This document shows positions 1 to 11,640 of a stretch of DNA of 64,000 bases, in pieces; within the stretch, counting starts at the first letter, position 1, and each line of letters begins with the position of its first letter. Below the pieces are notes generated by a model, which was not told the DNA's origin, made no database searches, and saw only the letters and a program-made list of their open reading frames with translations. The stretch is from positions 248,001 to 312,000 of the forward strand of contig CM082580.2 in the NCBI GenBank assembly GCA_040954595.2. Reading direction: 5' to 3'. Source of the DNA: Balanoglossus misakiensis (taxonomy: Eukaryota; Hemichordata). Position numbers and translations under genes: made by a program.

Positions 1-1085
1 TATTAAAGTTTTAATTTTTCTATTACATGGTTGTCTATGAGAGCTTTCGTTAATGCTGCATATATGACCAGTGGAAACGATAGTTTGAGGAGATCGACTG
101 TTTGAGGGCGCTGTGAAATGAGACATTCCTGGCGATATTGCCGTGGTTCTGTCCATGCTCAGACGCTGTACCCGTCGTTACGAATAACTTCCCTACGTGA
201 ATCCACAAGGAAGCTAACGTTGTTTAGTTGCTTCATAGAGCGTAAATTGTTAATCTACAGGACCGTCAGACGAATACTCTTTTCAAATGAAGTTTGAAAC
301 TACTTACGAGTAAGTTAGTGGAGACAATATGGCGGATAGTTGGCGTGCAGCCGAATCCGCGTTATGACTATGACGTGACCCATTCATCAAGACAAACCGT
401 AAATGATTCACGCATATTGTGGTCCTCACGCAGTCAATCTCAAAATGTCACCAGGCTTTCTATTTGTCTATTGTTCAGAGAAAAATAACATGGCGGTTGA
501 TCACACTCAACAGTAAAATCCGTTTTGTGTGTTTATAGACAGTCTGTTATCGCCAATACTATATAGCGATTGCTAGATGGCCTACCCAATATGTGATCGA
601 GCGAGAATGATAACATTGAATGTCTGTTCAGATCTCATTCCGTATGTCATACGTCAACATTTCGATTTCGATTTAATCCATTCATAAAGAATTTAGAGAA
701 AGTCGTCTTGAATTGTGACCCCGACTATCAATTAGTTTACGATGATTTTTTGGCGACGGAATACACGAGACGCCATTGCATAACTACGTCAGCTGGACTT
801 CCAAGGTTACCATTTTGTGTGTATGGAATCTTATCACAGAGCCTACGTACTTTGACAATATGCCATGCTATATCAATGACGCCCCAGAAAATTTGTCAAA
901 AAATGAATTTGTCTTCTCATGGTGGTGCAATATATTTTAATGTCTATTTTGAGGTTGATTTTGGTTTTTGGCTAACATGTATATAAATGTCAGCTTATAG
1001 CATAAGTTGGTGTCCGTCGGCTATGTATGTCTGTATGTGTGCCTCATACAGAATTATGTATTTTGTGAATGGATTAGTTTCGTCT
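1..1085. other. No gene recognised
   Basis: Unique-looking AT-rich sequence. Short open frames occur but none shows a known domain, a plausible codon pattern or good splice sites. The right edge runs into a TGTATG-rich segment that begins the R1 repeat. Confidence 0.5.
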
Positions 1086-1960
1086 TAATGTATTGATGTA
1101 TGTATGTGTATGTCCATCAACTTCAAAAACTTGAAACTACTGATATTTAGTGTGTACATAGAAATTGTTATTGCGAAAAAATGCATACTGGTATTAACTG
1201 GAAAAATGTTCAAATAGTCAAAATTGAAAAACTTAATAACAGCGGATCAGATTAAGTTAAAAATTGGCGTGCATTGGTGTGCAAGTACTTTGGGAAGACC
1301 TCGTATGATTTTGTTCAGGTGGAGTCAGTATCTGGCGTTTCCTATTTTTTATGAATTTTTTGGGGAATTTTCTGCAGTTTTGTTAAAAAAAATTTTTCTC
1401 TGAAATTACATGTCCAATTGATTGGAAACTTGGTATGGAGGTTCATAGGGCTTACCTGAATCACATTTGTGCAAACGGTGGTGAAATTTGCAAAAATGCA
1501 TTTTTGGGCAATATTTCCTGTTTTTGCCAAAAAATCCAATCCTGTGAAATGTAGGTGCAATTGTTTTGATACTTTGTATTTGGGTTTCTAGGGGTGATCT
1601 CAGTCAGATATGATCAAATTGTAATGAAATTTGCATAATTGTATTTTTTGGGAATTTCTGCAGGGTTTGGCCAAATAGTCTTCGGTAATACCACAAGTCC
1701 AATTGGTTGGAAACTTTGAATGGGAATTCATATATGTGATATCAGTCAGATTTGTCTGAATTTCCTGTTGTTTGCCAAAATGTCTTCCTTATTGAAACTT
1801 GTTAAAGAGGTTCTTAGGCATGAACAGAAATCAGATTTGTTGAAATCTGGTGAAATATTCATACTTTTTGGTATATTTCTTGCCATTTTTGATCAAAGAG
1901 TTTTAGAATTCCATAGACTTATTATTTTTATGCAGTTCAGGATGGGGTACATGACTCATA
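1086..1960 (+). repeat. Decayed copy of dispersed repeat R1
   Basis: Shares the ordered landmarks of the better copies at 5.65, 6.15 and 8.17 kb. These are a TGTATGT/TGTCCATC run, an ACTTGAAA segment, a GATATTTAGTGTG segment, then blocks resembling GATTGGAAACTTGGTATG that end in T-rich stretches. No coding potential was seen. It is older than the other copies, with many substitutions. Confidence 0.5.
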
Positions 1961-2407
1961 ACCCCTTACAAAAATTGACAAGGCAACAATTCCACAAACA
2001 TGTTTACATTTCACAATGGTGCAACACACAACCCTTACACCATATACACTATAAACCAAAATGGTTTAAAACTGGTTTTTCTAATCTTGTTATTCTGTCA
2101 ACCAATCACAGTACTGCACGTGAGCATATTCAGTTAATATCTGGTTCCTGATTGCTTTGGAAGTTAGTTAACAATTTCATAACACATGTACATGTATGTG
2201 CAACTTTGATTAAATTCTGGTTGTCAATATTTAGGTAGTTTGTTGTAAATTTCTTTGTTTTTGGATAGCAAATCTTTTTAACCAATTGCTCAGTTTCTTT
2301 GAAAGTTACTGTTAACAAGGAGAGTTAGTACACCCAACTTAGACTTTTACACCCAACTTAGAGCTACTATGACTGGTTACTAACTTCTATATCTATTTGA
2401 TTCACAG

Positions 2408-2482
2408 ATGCTGCCTGAAATTGTCTGCATTTCAACTCGGGATTCTCTTCCTCGTCTGGGGCGAGTTTAAGACCGCTCAATG
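2408..2482 (+). CDS. Candidate internal exon of an unrecognised membrane protein (exon A)
   Basis: The 75-nt segment has a good acceptor (TTTGATTCACAG) and donor (GTAAGC). In the frame with one leading base it is open and hydrophobic: CCLKLSAF, then GILFLVWGEF, then KTAQ, ending two bases into a TGG codon. That phase fits the two exon-like segments starting at 13,736 and 14,573, which both supply G followed by FxGxxxAGGSxI. I do not recognise the family and see no first exon. It could equally be a repeat relic, since the flanks recur at 3.66 kb. Confidence 0.3.
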
Positions 2483-3659
2483 GTAAGCATGACTTGCTGT
2501 ATATTTGCTTTTATCGGGCGTGGCACAACCGAAACAATAGGAAACAATGTATGTCTACGAACTAATTTACACCTTCCAGTTATCAATACTTTTTTCCTTC
2601 GAATTCTAGCCTCGATTGCCTGTGATATGATCGTGATGACATGAATTAAATGGTCAAGTTCAAATCTTCATGTGAAGCATAAATTAAATTTGGATGCATT
2701 TCCTTAACCATATAGCTAGAAATTACTCCCATACCAATACACGGGGAGATACCGTAATTTTGGCTGAAAGTGTGCTAGTCCAACACTATGCTTCATCAAA
2801 CTGGCTAAGAGATCTATTATTATATATAGACACATGAAGGAAAGTAATGTTGTTTATAGTGAAATAAAACAATACCTTAGGCCACAAAGAAAAATATAGA
2901 TCACGACACAAACAGGCTGGAGTTTTTTTCAAAAATGTGTGCATAAGATCATATTGGCCCATGGTAATCAAAGCCAAAGCAGCCCAGTTCCAAATTCGAA
3001 ACTCAGCTCAGTACCAGAAACTTGCTCAAAGCTACCAAATGCACAGAAAGTTTTGAGAATCTAGATGAAAAATCACCAAGCGACTAGTGCGCTTGTCTAT
3101 GTTCAATGTGTCTTCCCTGGTAACAACATGTACTTCTGCCACCATGCCATGAGATATACTGACAGCCACGTTTGAAACATTTTAGTATACTGATATTCAA
3201 AGTTTAAATGTACAGGCTTACTTTTCTATAGTAAAATAAATGTTTTATAATTGCCAACAATTTACATTCTTGCGCTAATCAGTTGTATGAAAAGTGAGGT
3301 GGATCAAATGTAAGTTTCATTTTCACAACAAACATTAAGAAATCATTGTACAGTGTTACGTAGATGTCAAAGTGTGTGTACACCTGTCGTTTACAGATAT
3401 GATGTCAGTTTCACTTGTCACCTAACTGCCATGTTTGTGGTATACCCATGTGGACCACTTTACTGCAGTACTGATGTAAATGGAGTTTCAAGATCGCTGT
3501 TACAGATTTCTCTGATTCGTATTCCACGTACATTATCGCAGCACAGTCTGACCCTATATTATACCATGTTTTGCATATTTTCACTAATTAGTATGGCCCA
3601 AATAATTCTAAAGCAAGGTTGATTGGTTACTAATTGATAAGCATATATTTGATTCACAG
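2483..3659. other. No gene recognised between the two exon-A-like copies
   Basis: AT-rich sequence with no family or motif recognised on either strand. An 89-codon open frame at 3,353-3,622 has no protein-like features. Confidence 0.4.
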
Positions 3660-3732
3660 TCTTAAACACAGCATTTCAACGTATGCCGGAGGAGGAAGAG
3701 AATACCTAGGCCTGATCCAAGACCGCTTTCCG
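3660..3732 (+). pseudogene. Degenerate copy of candidate exon A
   Basis: The same acceptor context (GATTCACAG), the same 3' end (AAGACCGCT, five bases, then GTAAGCA) and similar intronic flanks (ACTTGCTGTATA) as the segment at 2,408. In the exon A frame it contains a TGA. The middle of the segment matches exon A better on the opposite strand (a shared ATTCTCTTCCTC core), as if that part had been inverted. Confidence 0.3.
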
Positions 3733-3954
3733 GTAAGCACAACTTGCTGTATACATGCTCCATAGCTTGTTTGTAAAGGCTACCTTTTCCCATCAAATAG
3801 TGAAGTCGCCCTTTCAAAATTATGGTGGTGGTAAGCCACAACTGGTTATCATGGAGAGCCCCATATAAACTTACCAGCCCACGCTAGCCATGACTTTACA
3901 AATGTTTCCGTCATACTATGCAGAAAATTCTGGCTGCCTTAAATAGGTTTTCAC

Positions 3955-4163
3955 TTTGCGCTAGGGGGTCAAATCACATTGCATTCTGGGCGAAAAGTCT
4001 ACAACCCACTGTAGTAAGAGGTGGAAGAAATGATACATTTTGTGTATTTCATGCTTTGGTCAAACATGTCTGTCTCCGTAGTTAGCATATTAAACTCATT
4101 AAATGTTTTTCACATTTTGTTATTTTGTCTGTTATGACCCATTATCACTTTAGCTTTAGCTTA
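3955..4163 (+). repeat. Dispersed repeat R3, left part
   Basis: Begins near GCGCTAGGGGGTCAAATCACAT and ends at CTTTAGCTTA. Related copies lie at about 35,395-35,640 and 49,885-50,060, sharing GGGGTCAAATCACA, TTCACATTTTGTTATTTT and TTAGCTTATGAACTC. The Harbinger-type element that follows is inserted in this copy, and the sequence resumes at 4,953. Confidence 0.6.
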
Positions 4164-4952
4164 GGCTCCATTCACAAACACCTCTGGATGGGGGGGGGGA
4201 GAATTCAATTTTTTTACTGCTAATTTTCACATGCCCCCCCCCTGTACACAACCCGAAATATTTTCAAATCCCCCACCCCCTTCTGAACTGCCAAAATTTT
4301 AAAATCCCCCCCCCCCCCATTTTCTTTCACAGAGCAAAACACATCACTTATCTATCTTGTAAAAAAGAAAAACAGCGCTCCCATGAAAAGACTTTGAAAC
4401 TGATGTTTCCCCTCATCAGTGGGTATTAAAACTGAACATGGTTTTTATTTTTTAAGTATTTGTATTCTGTGTTGGGAGACATTGTAAACCGGGAATTGAA
4501 GGGGGTGGGTGTGGGAAGGGGTGTCCCCCTCCCACGTAAGAAAATTTTATAAAATACAGAGCTCAAAGCTGCATTTTTATGAACCCGGCAAAAGCAAATT
4601 AACTCAACTACCAGTATGTTGGGGAGGATAAATTTAACCGTCGCCGCTCAAAGTTATCATGGGGTGGGGGCAAGTCCCCTGACATGGGACACTAGATAAA
4701 CCAGTTAATGATTGAAAGGTGTTGATGAATGGAGGGGGGTGGGTGTGGGAAGGGGTGTAAAATAAAGGGCGCGAAACTGCATTTTTGTGGACTCAAAATA
4801 AATATTTAGTCGTCAAAGTTTTCAAGTCCCCCCTTTCAGTCCCTAAATTATTTCAAATCCCCCCTTACATACCTTCAATTTTTTCAAATCCCCCCCCCCC
4901 CCGCTCAATTCTCCTGCCCCCCCCCTCTCCAGAGGTGTTTGTGAATGCAGCC
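4164..4952. mobile_element. Harbinger-type MITE with TTA target duplication
   Basis: The ends are inverted repeats: GGCTCCATTCACAAACACC on the left and GGTGTTTGTGAATGCAGCC on the right, continuing into G-runs and C-runs. TTA flanks both sides (4,161-4,163 and 4,953-4,955). An unoccupied version of the site, GCTTATGAACTC, is present in the R3 copy near 50,005. A 3-bp TTA duplication with GGC-starting termini is typical of PIF/Harbinger. No transposase frame is present, so it is non-autonomous. The interior is rich in poly-C and poly-G tracts. Confidence 0.75.
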
Positions 4953-4955
4953 TTA

Positions 4956-5645
4956 TGAACTCCCATTTCTTTAACATGGCAAAAATCGGCCATCAATTGT
5001 CGACCATATGAGATTTTCATCACTCACTTAGGGTAGCTTAAGGGAGAATTGTATAGGCATGACTCGGGCTGTAAATTTGATGAAATAGCTACATGCCTAT
5101 TGTTAACAAGCAGCTGACTGTACTGAAAGAATGGAAGTGTTGTGTACCTATTTTACATATTCAATATTTGTAATTAGACCATGTCATGTATATCTTGGGG
5201 ATTGCTCGATCGCAATGTCTCTGCTGGTACAATGTCCTTTTAACTTGTACAGTAATATGGTAGTGATTGTAAGTTTGTGTACGGCATTTGTAAGTTATTT
5301 TCAATTTATAATTTTTTTGTAAGTTTCTTCATTCTCAAATTGCTTGCCTAACGTACTGCTTTAAAATTTAAATTTTGGTATGATTTTGAGTAGACTTTTG
5401 TTTCAAAATTATTTTCGACACTTGACATTTTTGGGTGATATGATTTTACATGGAAAATCTGATTTCCCTGTAATTCGGTTGACAGGATTTTCACAATATC
5501 TCTAAATCATGAAGTACATGTATCAGAATTGCATCAGGTCCCCAAAATTCTAGTCGCCCTTGGCAAGTAATATTAGCCATTGTTGTCCAAGGACGTTGAA
5601 GGTACAATTGGTTTTTAAACTTACTATGTAGGCATTTTATCAGAA
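4956..5645. other. AT-rich spacer, no gene recognised
   Basis: Continues R3 for a short distance, then shows nothing recognisable. Confidence 0.4.
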
Positions 5646-5650
5646 TTATT

Positions 5651-6146
5651 AGGTCCCATTTGGTGCAGGTATATGTATTTATACCATGGGACCTTATGGG
5701 ATCAGTTGCACCTGTATATATGGATGTCTGTATGGATGTTTGTCTGTATGTCTATCAATATCAAACACTTGGAAACCACTGGCATGTGACCTCGATATTT
5801 AGTGTGGAGATGCAGGCAGGGCATTAAGTGGGAGTTGTCAAAATGAAGTTGTCATTGCCAAAATATGCAAATTAGCTGGGAAAGTGTCAAATTCGTCCAA
5901 ACTCGGGAACTCGACAACTACTGAGCAAATTGCTTTCAAAATTGAAAATTGGTATTCCTGTAAGTTATGTTAACCTCACACAGTTCTATATGTCGTGAGC
6001 TAATGTGAATTTTCGATTTTTTATGTATTTTTTGTCTCTTTCCACATTATCGGTAGAAAATCTGCTTTTCTGGAATTGATCAGCTGACTTATTTGAAATT
6101 TAGTATGAAGCTTCATAGGTGATCTGAGTTATCATAGTTTTGTAAG
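5651..6146 (+). repeat. R1 repeat copy
   Basis: Starts with a small dyad (GGTCCCATTTGG / ACCATGGGACC), followed by TGTATG/TGTCTGTATG runs. Then come GACCTCGATATTTAGTGTG, ATGCAGGCAGGG and TCATTGCCAAAATATGC, and T-rich blocks containing AGTATGAAGCTTCATAGG. The same order recurs in the next copies. Confidence 0.65.
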
Positions 6147-6780
6147 GTCCCATTTGCTTTACCATGGGACCTTATGATATCGGTGGATGTATGTATGTAT
6201 GTCTGTATGTCCGTCCACATCACAAACTTGAAAACCGCTGGGCATATGACCTCGATATTTGGTGTGTAGATGCAGGCCAGGCTGAAGATTGGAGTTTGTT
6301 CAAATGAAGCTGTCATTGCCAAAAATATGCAAATTAGCTAGGAAAATGTGAAATTGGTCAAAACTCAAACTCAACAACCACTGGTCACATTCATTTGAAA
6401 ATCAGTATGCATGTACCTTATGTCTACCTCAAACAGTCCTGTATGTTTTGAGCTAATATTATCGATTTTTAATTTTTTATGCCAAAAATCTTTTATGCAT
6501 TTTTTGTATTATTCCACATTATTGGTAAAGAAATCATCATTTCTTAAAGTTATAGGCCTCATTCTTTGAATTTTAGTATGAAGCTTCTAATGGTTGTCTG
6601 AGTAACCAAAGTTTTGTTCAAATTGTTGAAAAATTTGCATATTTTAATTTTGAGCAATTTTTGCCACTTTTGGTCATTTTTTTTTCTTTAAAACTGCATG
6701 CCAGATTGATTTGGTAGGCATATTCCTAAGGGTAAACTGAGTAAGATGTTGTAAAAATGTTTTAGTATATATTGTGTTAT
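6147..6780 (+). repeat. R1 repeat copy
   Basis: Head-to-tail with the preceding copy. Shares the GGTCCCAT/ATGGGACC dyad, TGTCCGTCCACATC, CTCGATATTTGGTGTG and GCAAATTAGCT landmarks, and ends in a G-run at about 6,788. Confidence 0.65.
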
Positions 6781-6789
6781 TGGGGAAGG

Positions 6790-7186
6790 GGGGGGGGGGG
6801 TTACTCAAACATTTATAACACCCAGCAACTTTTGGTACTGGCAGGGTTTGTCCTCCAATGATTTCAACATCCTGCTAGGAATACAACCTCTCCTCAACTT
6901 TATAAATATAGGGCATGACATTGCAGGTTTTTTGAGAACGCTGTTTAAAATAACCCTCATCAAGCCTGTTAACTTATTTAGACAGACTATTATCCAGAAT
7001 GAAACGAAACATGGATGCAATAAAAAGATCTTGTGCAATAAAAACCAAGTTGATCATAACAATTATTTGCTAAGTACAACATGTACATCACTAATAGAAG
7101 TTATGGCTATAAGCATAAACCTGTTTGTTTTGCTATCTTCACTATTCATATTATCTGACTATATTAATACATTTGCAAGCATACTG
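6790..7186. other. Unassigned segment inside the R1 cluster
   Basis: Open frames exist on both strands (77 codons minus, 116 codons plus, overlapping), but neither resembles a known family. It probably belongs to a decayed mobile element. Confidence 0.35.
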
Positions 7187-7812
7187 TTTCAGACATAGCG
7201 AATTTGATAAACATCTACAAATATATTTTTACCTGTTGAAGTTATCAAAATCCAGACACTTGACAAAAGGACATTTTTCATCCCCTCTATAGATTGATAG
7301 TCTAACATAGCAGGCAATCTGTTTTTAACAACTGCAGAAGCCTTCATAAAAAGTTGTTGGCCAGAATGAAAGCTTAGGGGGACGTAGGATTTCCTACTTT
7401 TTAGGTTATTTTTTCTATGGCCCCAAAAAGCTATGACAAAAAATTGATGACCCCCTTGGAATTTATAATTCCCCCCCCCCTATCATACCCTGTCCATATT
7501 CTTATAAATGTCAATAAATGCCATACAGTCCTGTATGTTTTGTTTTGAGCTAATATTATGAATTTTCTATTTTTATTGTTTTGTCTTTTACTGCATTATT
7601 GGTAAAGAAAAATCTTCCTTTCTGAAAGCCATAGTTTTTGTCCAAATTGCAAATTGTTGTGAAATTGGTATATTTATAATTTTGAGCAATTTTGTAATTT
7701 TTGCTCAGAATGCAGATTCCTAGGGGGGTAACCCAAGTAAGGTGTTGTAAAAGAATTGTTTAAAAAATAAAAATATATTTGTAGATGGTTATCAAATTCG
7801 CTGTGTCTGAAA
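7187..7812. mobile_element. Foldback element with ~44-bp terminal inverted repeats
   Basis: The left end (TTTCAGACATAGCGAATTTG and onwards to 7,230) is matched by the reverse complement of the right end (7,769-7,812) with about three differences. The interior contains R1-like blocks and no transposase frame. No clear target duplication was found, so the superfamily is unassigned. Confidence 0.6.
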
Positions 7813-8168
7813 GCGCTTGTCAGATTGCTTTGAACTTTGACAGGAATGTTCCTTGTAGTGATTTAAGTAAGATGGTGTACAATTATAGTGATTTTTGCAT
7901 ATTTGTGTTTTTGCCACTTTTGAACAAATGTAGTTTTGTTTAACCCCCATCTTACCCTATCCATATTCAAATAAATATGAAAAGAAATTTCTCACAGATA
8001 TTATTTACTTTGATAATACTATCATTTGTGCAACAACTAATCAATCAAACAGTCAATAATCATAAATTGGGAGTTCAAAAATATCTATAAGGGAGATTTA
8101 AAACCCCGTTAGCAACAACTGTTTGCCATGTTTTCAGTATTAATGTTTTGTGTAGCTTCTGCAGTTTT
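7813..8168 (+). repeat. R1-like fragments
   Basis: T-rich blocks resembling the R1 3' part (TGCTTTGAACTTTGACAGG, GTGATTTAAGTAAGATGGTG). No gene seen. Confidence 0.4.
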
Positions 8169-8770
8169 TAGGTCCCATATGGTATGTACCATGGGCCTTA
8201 TGGAATCAGTTGTGTCTGTATTTATGTATGGATGTACTGTATTTTCGCGAGTTAAATTTTTCGCGATATCGAGAGAGGCCACTGTTTCGCGAGTATTAAT
8301 TTTCGCGTTCTCTTATTTCATTCACTGCATCGTTATCTTCAAAAACAATTTACGCGACTTTTTATTTTCACGTTATTTTGGCTCTCGCGTATTTGGCGAA
8401 AATTAATTGCTCGCGAAAATAAAGTGTTTTACAGTATGTCTGTCTGTTTGTATGGATGTATGTCTGTATGTCCGTCCACATCTAAAACTTGAAAACCGTT
8501 GTGCATATCACCTCGATATTTGGTGTGCAGATGCAGGCTGGGCTGTAGATTGGAGTTTGTTAACATGAAAATGTCATTACCAAATATATGCAAATTAGCT
8601 GGAAAATGTGAAATTGGTCAAAACTCGCAAAATTCAACAACTGCTGGTCAGATTGATTTGGAAATTGGTATGCAAGTACCTTATGCCTACCTCATACAGT
8701 CCTGTATGTTTTGAGCTAATTTTGATTTTCTATTTTTGATGCATTTGTTTGTATTTTTCAACATTATTGG
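8169..8770 (+). repeat. R1 repeat copy interrupted by a MITE
   Basis: GGTCCCATATGG / ACCATGGG dyad at the start. The TGTATGG run is split by the TA-flanked MITE at 8,237-8,434 and resumes with TGTCCGTCCACATC and the usual landmarks. Confidence 0.65.
8237..8434. mobile_element. TA-flanked MITE, family M1 (CGCGAAAAT-rich)
   Basis: TA flanks both ends. The right terminus reads GCGAAAATAAAGTGTTTTACAG and the left is its imperfect complement. Shared interior landmarks are GATATCGAGAGAGGCCACTG and GGCTCTCGCG. The same family occurs at 30.55, 33.36, 33.80, 34.04, 37.50 and 39.54 kb. The TA target suggests Tc1/mariner mobilisation (inference). Non-coding. Confidence 0.75.
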
Positions 8771-10127
8771 TAAAAAATCTTCATATGAATCTAAAATTAC
8801 CGTCGAATCATCCAGTGTGAGTTAGCACTGTAATTAGCAAAAGTTATAAATCCACAGTTACCCAGCAAATTTGATATAATGCTTCACATAGGTATTGGTT
8901 TTGAACATCCTTCAGAAAGGGTATGAATATTTTAAAATTTTTACTGTTGCAACCCAGACTAGTTTATTTCTGAATAAACAGAGAAATGACAACCGGATAG
9001 ATTATTCTTCTGTACTAAAGACATATGCAGACACAAGAAATAGTCTGAACATTTTCAGTACATTACTAAAACAGTGTAGGTACATTGTACTATAAACTGA
9101 GGAAGATTAGTGACTATTGTTTGCCAAAAATGGTCCCAAGTCATTTCTCAAGCATAGCAGAATAGTAGCTTTGAGTAGCAAAGTGTGATGATTTAAAATG
9201 TAAAAAGACAACACCAATCTTTAGCTCTGCTCTCAGCACTGCAAAAGTTATCTGACAGGTAGATAGATGTTCAGTCATCCTATGTCTGTCAACATTTTTC
9301 TTTTCTGAAATCACTGGCGCAAGTGCTTTTAAAATTGGTGTGCAGGTTTCTTGGGGTGGCGAAGTAATGTGTGTTCAAATTGTGTTGAATTCTGCATATT
9401 TGTAGTTTGGAACAAGTTTTTTGCTGTTTTTGGAAGAAAAAAGCTAAGCTCGTAGATTACTTTGACTATGCAGGTTTCTAGGTATGACACAAGTTGTTTC
9501 TTCAAAATATGGTGAAATTTGCATATTTGGGGGGAAATTTTCTCTGAAATTTAGTATTGATCTCCCTGAGGTATGTGACATAATCTGTAATTTTGTATTT
9601 TGGAGACAGTTGCCTTTTTGTACAAACAAAAAATCTTGTCAGAATATGCATGTCTGATTGCCATGTCCACAGGGGTGATCTACTTTTATTTACATTATAA
9701 CCGAATCTGTAAAGTTTTCATAATGATCTTTAAAATAGGTACGTCTAATTGTTTTGATCTTTGGTATGAATTGTCCCTTGGTGATCTTAGTCAATGCTTT
9801 TGAAATTCCGCTGAATATTGCATTATTATTTTGTCTGAGTCTGAAGAGTAGTCATCATCTCTGAAACCCCTTGACCTAAGTCAGGTGTCAAATAGTACAA
9901 TTTGCAGATTTGTTGCATTGGAGATATTGTTGCAGTTTTTGAAATTCAAGATGGCTGCCAATGTCTGTGTTAACTCTATGGAAAAACATTTATGTAAATA
10001 CTTTTCTGAAAACAAGGCGGTGAACATCACATTTTTGTTTACAAACAGTAATAGAAATAGCTATCATTGTTTCTGAAAATCCTAACTTGTAGGATTCTTT
10101 TTCAGTCTCTGGCATCAGCAGAGACAA
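8771..10127. other. R1-like debris and spacer, no gene recognised
   Basis: 9.24-9.85 kb contains decayed R1 3' blocks (AGGTTTCTTGGGGTGG, AATTTGCATATTTGG). The rest shows nothing I can assign. Confidence 0.4.
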
Positions 10128-10131
10128 TTAA

Positions 10132-10864
10132 GGTGGCATTGCATGAAAAGTTGTGATTTTTGCCAAATTTTACTTTTTTACATAAATCGGTAGGCCTAAT
10201 ACTCACCCACATCCTGACTAATACGTCTTGGCGGAAATGGTGCACAATCACCCCCAAATAGCACTTTTCTGAATGAGTTCACAGCTTAACAAATAGGTGT
10301 CAACAATGCAAATGGCCGTTTTTCTCGGTTTGCATTTTCGCTGCTTTTGACAACTTCGGACTAAAATAGCTTCGCCCTGCATTGGCCGAATTTGCTCAAA
10401 TTTTGACAGGGAATTGTGTATGACCCATCCAACAAAACGCTAGTTTTGTATGTCGATAAAGTGTCCCTGGCGGGAATAAACTCTGATTCAATACAACTCA
10501 CCGTGAATTTGATCAAATTTTCAGAAAATCTAACTTTCAAACGCTGTTACTCCTCAATGGAAGCAGATAACGCAAAACAAAATTAGCGTTTTTTTGCACG
10601 TGTACTTTAGTTTCGAATGACATATTAAGATGCATGATGCATGGTCAACTTTTTTACCTATTTTAAATTTCATGACATAATATCAAAAAATGGGTTTTTT
10701 CGCCCAAAATCGCCACCATTTCCGGGGATCAATAATATTTGCAACTCAAACAAAAGTTCAAAATCTCAGCTTCCAGAATATATATGGTTTATGGGGGTTT
10801 AAACTTTGTCTTTGATGAGAAATAGGCCTCTGAAAAAGTCTCGACGGTTTCATGCAGTGCCACC
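10132..10864. mobile_element. TTAA-flanked non-autonomous transposon (~733 bp)
   Basis: TTAA lies immediately outside both ends (10,128-10,131 and 10,865-10,868). The terminal inverted repeat is GGTGGCATTGCATGAAA against GGTGGCACTGCATGAAA, 16 of 17 identical. There is no transposase frame. TTAA duplication is typical of piggyBac and Kolobok elements, and the exact superfamily cannot be set from the ends alone. Confidence 0.75.
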
Positions 10865-11164
10865 TTAAACAACTCTATAAAAAGTCTTATTGCTTAGTAC
10901 TGGCACGAGGTGGTAAAAAGATGTGCAGCTTTTGACTTATTACAGGCTTACACTTTGTTAGTAATATGAGTCCCTATTGGTATTGTGCTGGGTTTTTAGG
11001 AGCTTGGGCCCCATTCCCTGGATATTTTTTACACCTTGCTCTGAAAACCTGCCACACCTATGCTTCTTGAATTTGTCACAGTTGTCCTTGCCAATGAGTG
11101 TGCACCTTGAAATTCAAATCAGTCATTTGACCTGGCAGCCATATTCAGTTGAAATTGTTAAATA

Positions 11165-11640
11165 AATGCAAATTAGCTGGGAAAATTTGAAATTGGTCAA
11201 AACCACTGGTCAGATTGATTTGACAATTGGTATGCAAGTACCTTATGTCAACCACATACAGTCCTGTATTTTGAATAGTTTGAATGTTCTATTTTTATGC
11301 ATTTTTTGCCTTTTTCCTCATTTTTGGTAAAACATCTACTTTTCTAAAATTGATGAGACGACTTCTTTGAAATTTAGTATGAAGCTTCATATAGGTGATA
11401 TGAGTTAGCATACTTTTGTTAAAATGTTGCAAAATTTGCATATTCATAATTTTGGAGCAATTTCGGCCGTTTTTGAATTTTTTTTTTAAACCGGTTGTTA
11501 CATTGCTTTGAAATTTGTTAGTCATATTAGGGGTAGCCCAAGTAAGATTTGCATGTATGTTTTTCAAATCAACTTGATGAATTGAATAGTATATTTTTGG
11601 GATGATTTTTGCCATTTTTGGTCAAAACTCTTCTCAGAAC
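11165..11640 (+). repeat. R1 repeat copy (3' part)
   Basis: AATGCAAATTAGCTGGG at the start, then CTGGTCAGATTGATTTG, TATGCAAGTACCTTATGTC and AGTATGAAGCTTCAT blocks in the usual R1 order. Truncated at its 5' end. Confidence 0.6.

Noticed and set aside
6805-7198. Overlapping 77- and 116-codon frames on opposite strands
   Set aside because: Both lie next to a foldback element in the R1 cluster; no motif was recognised.
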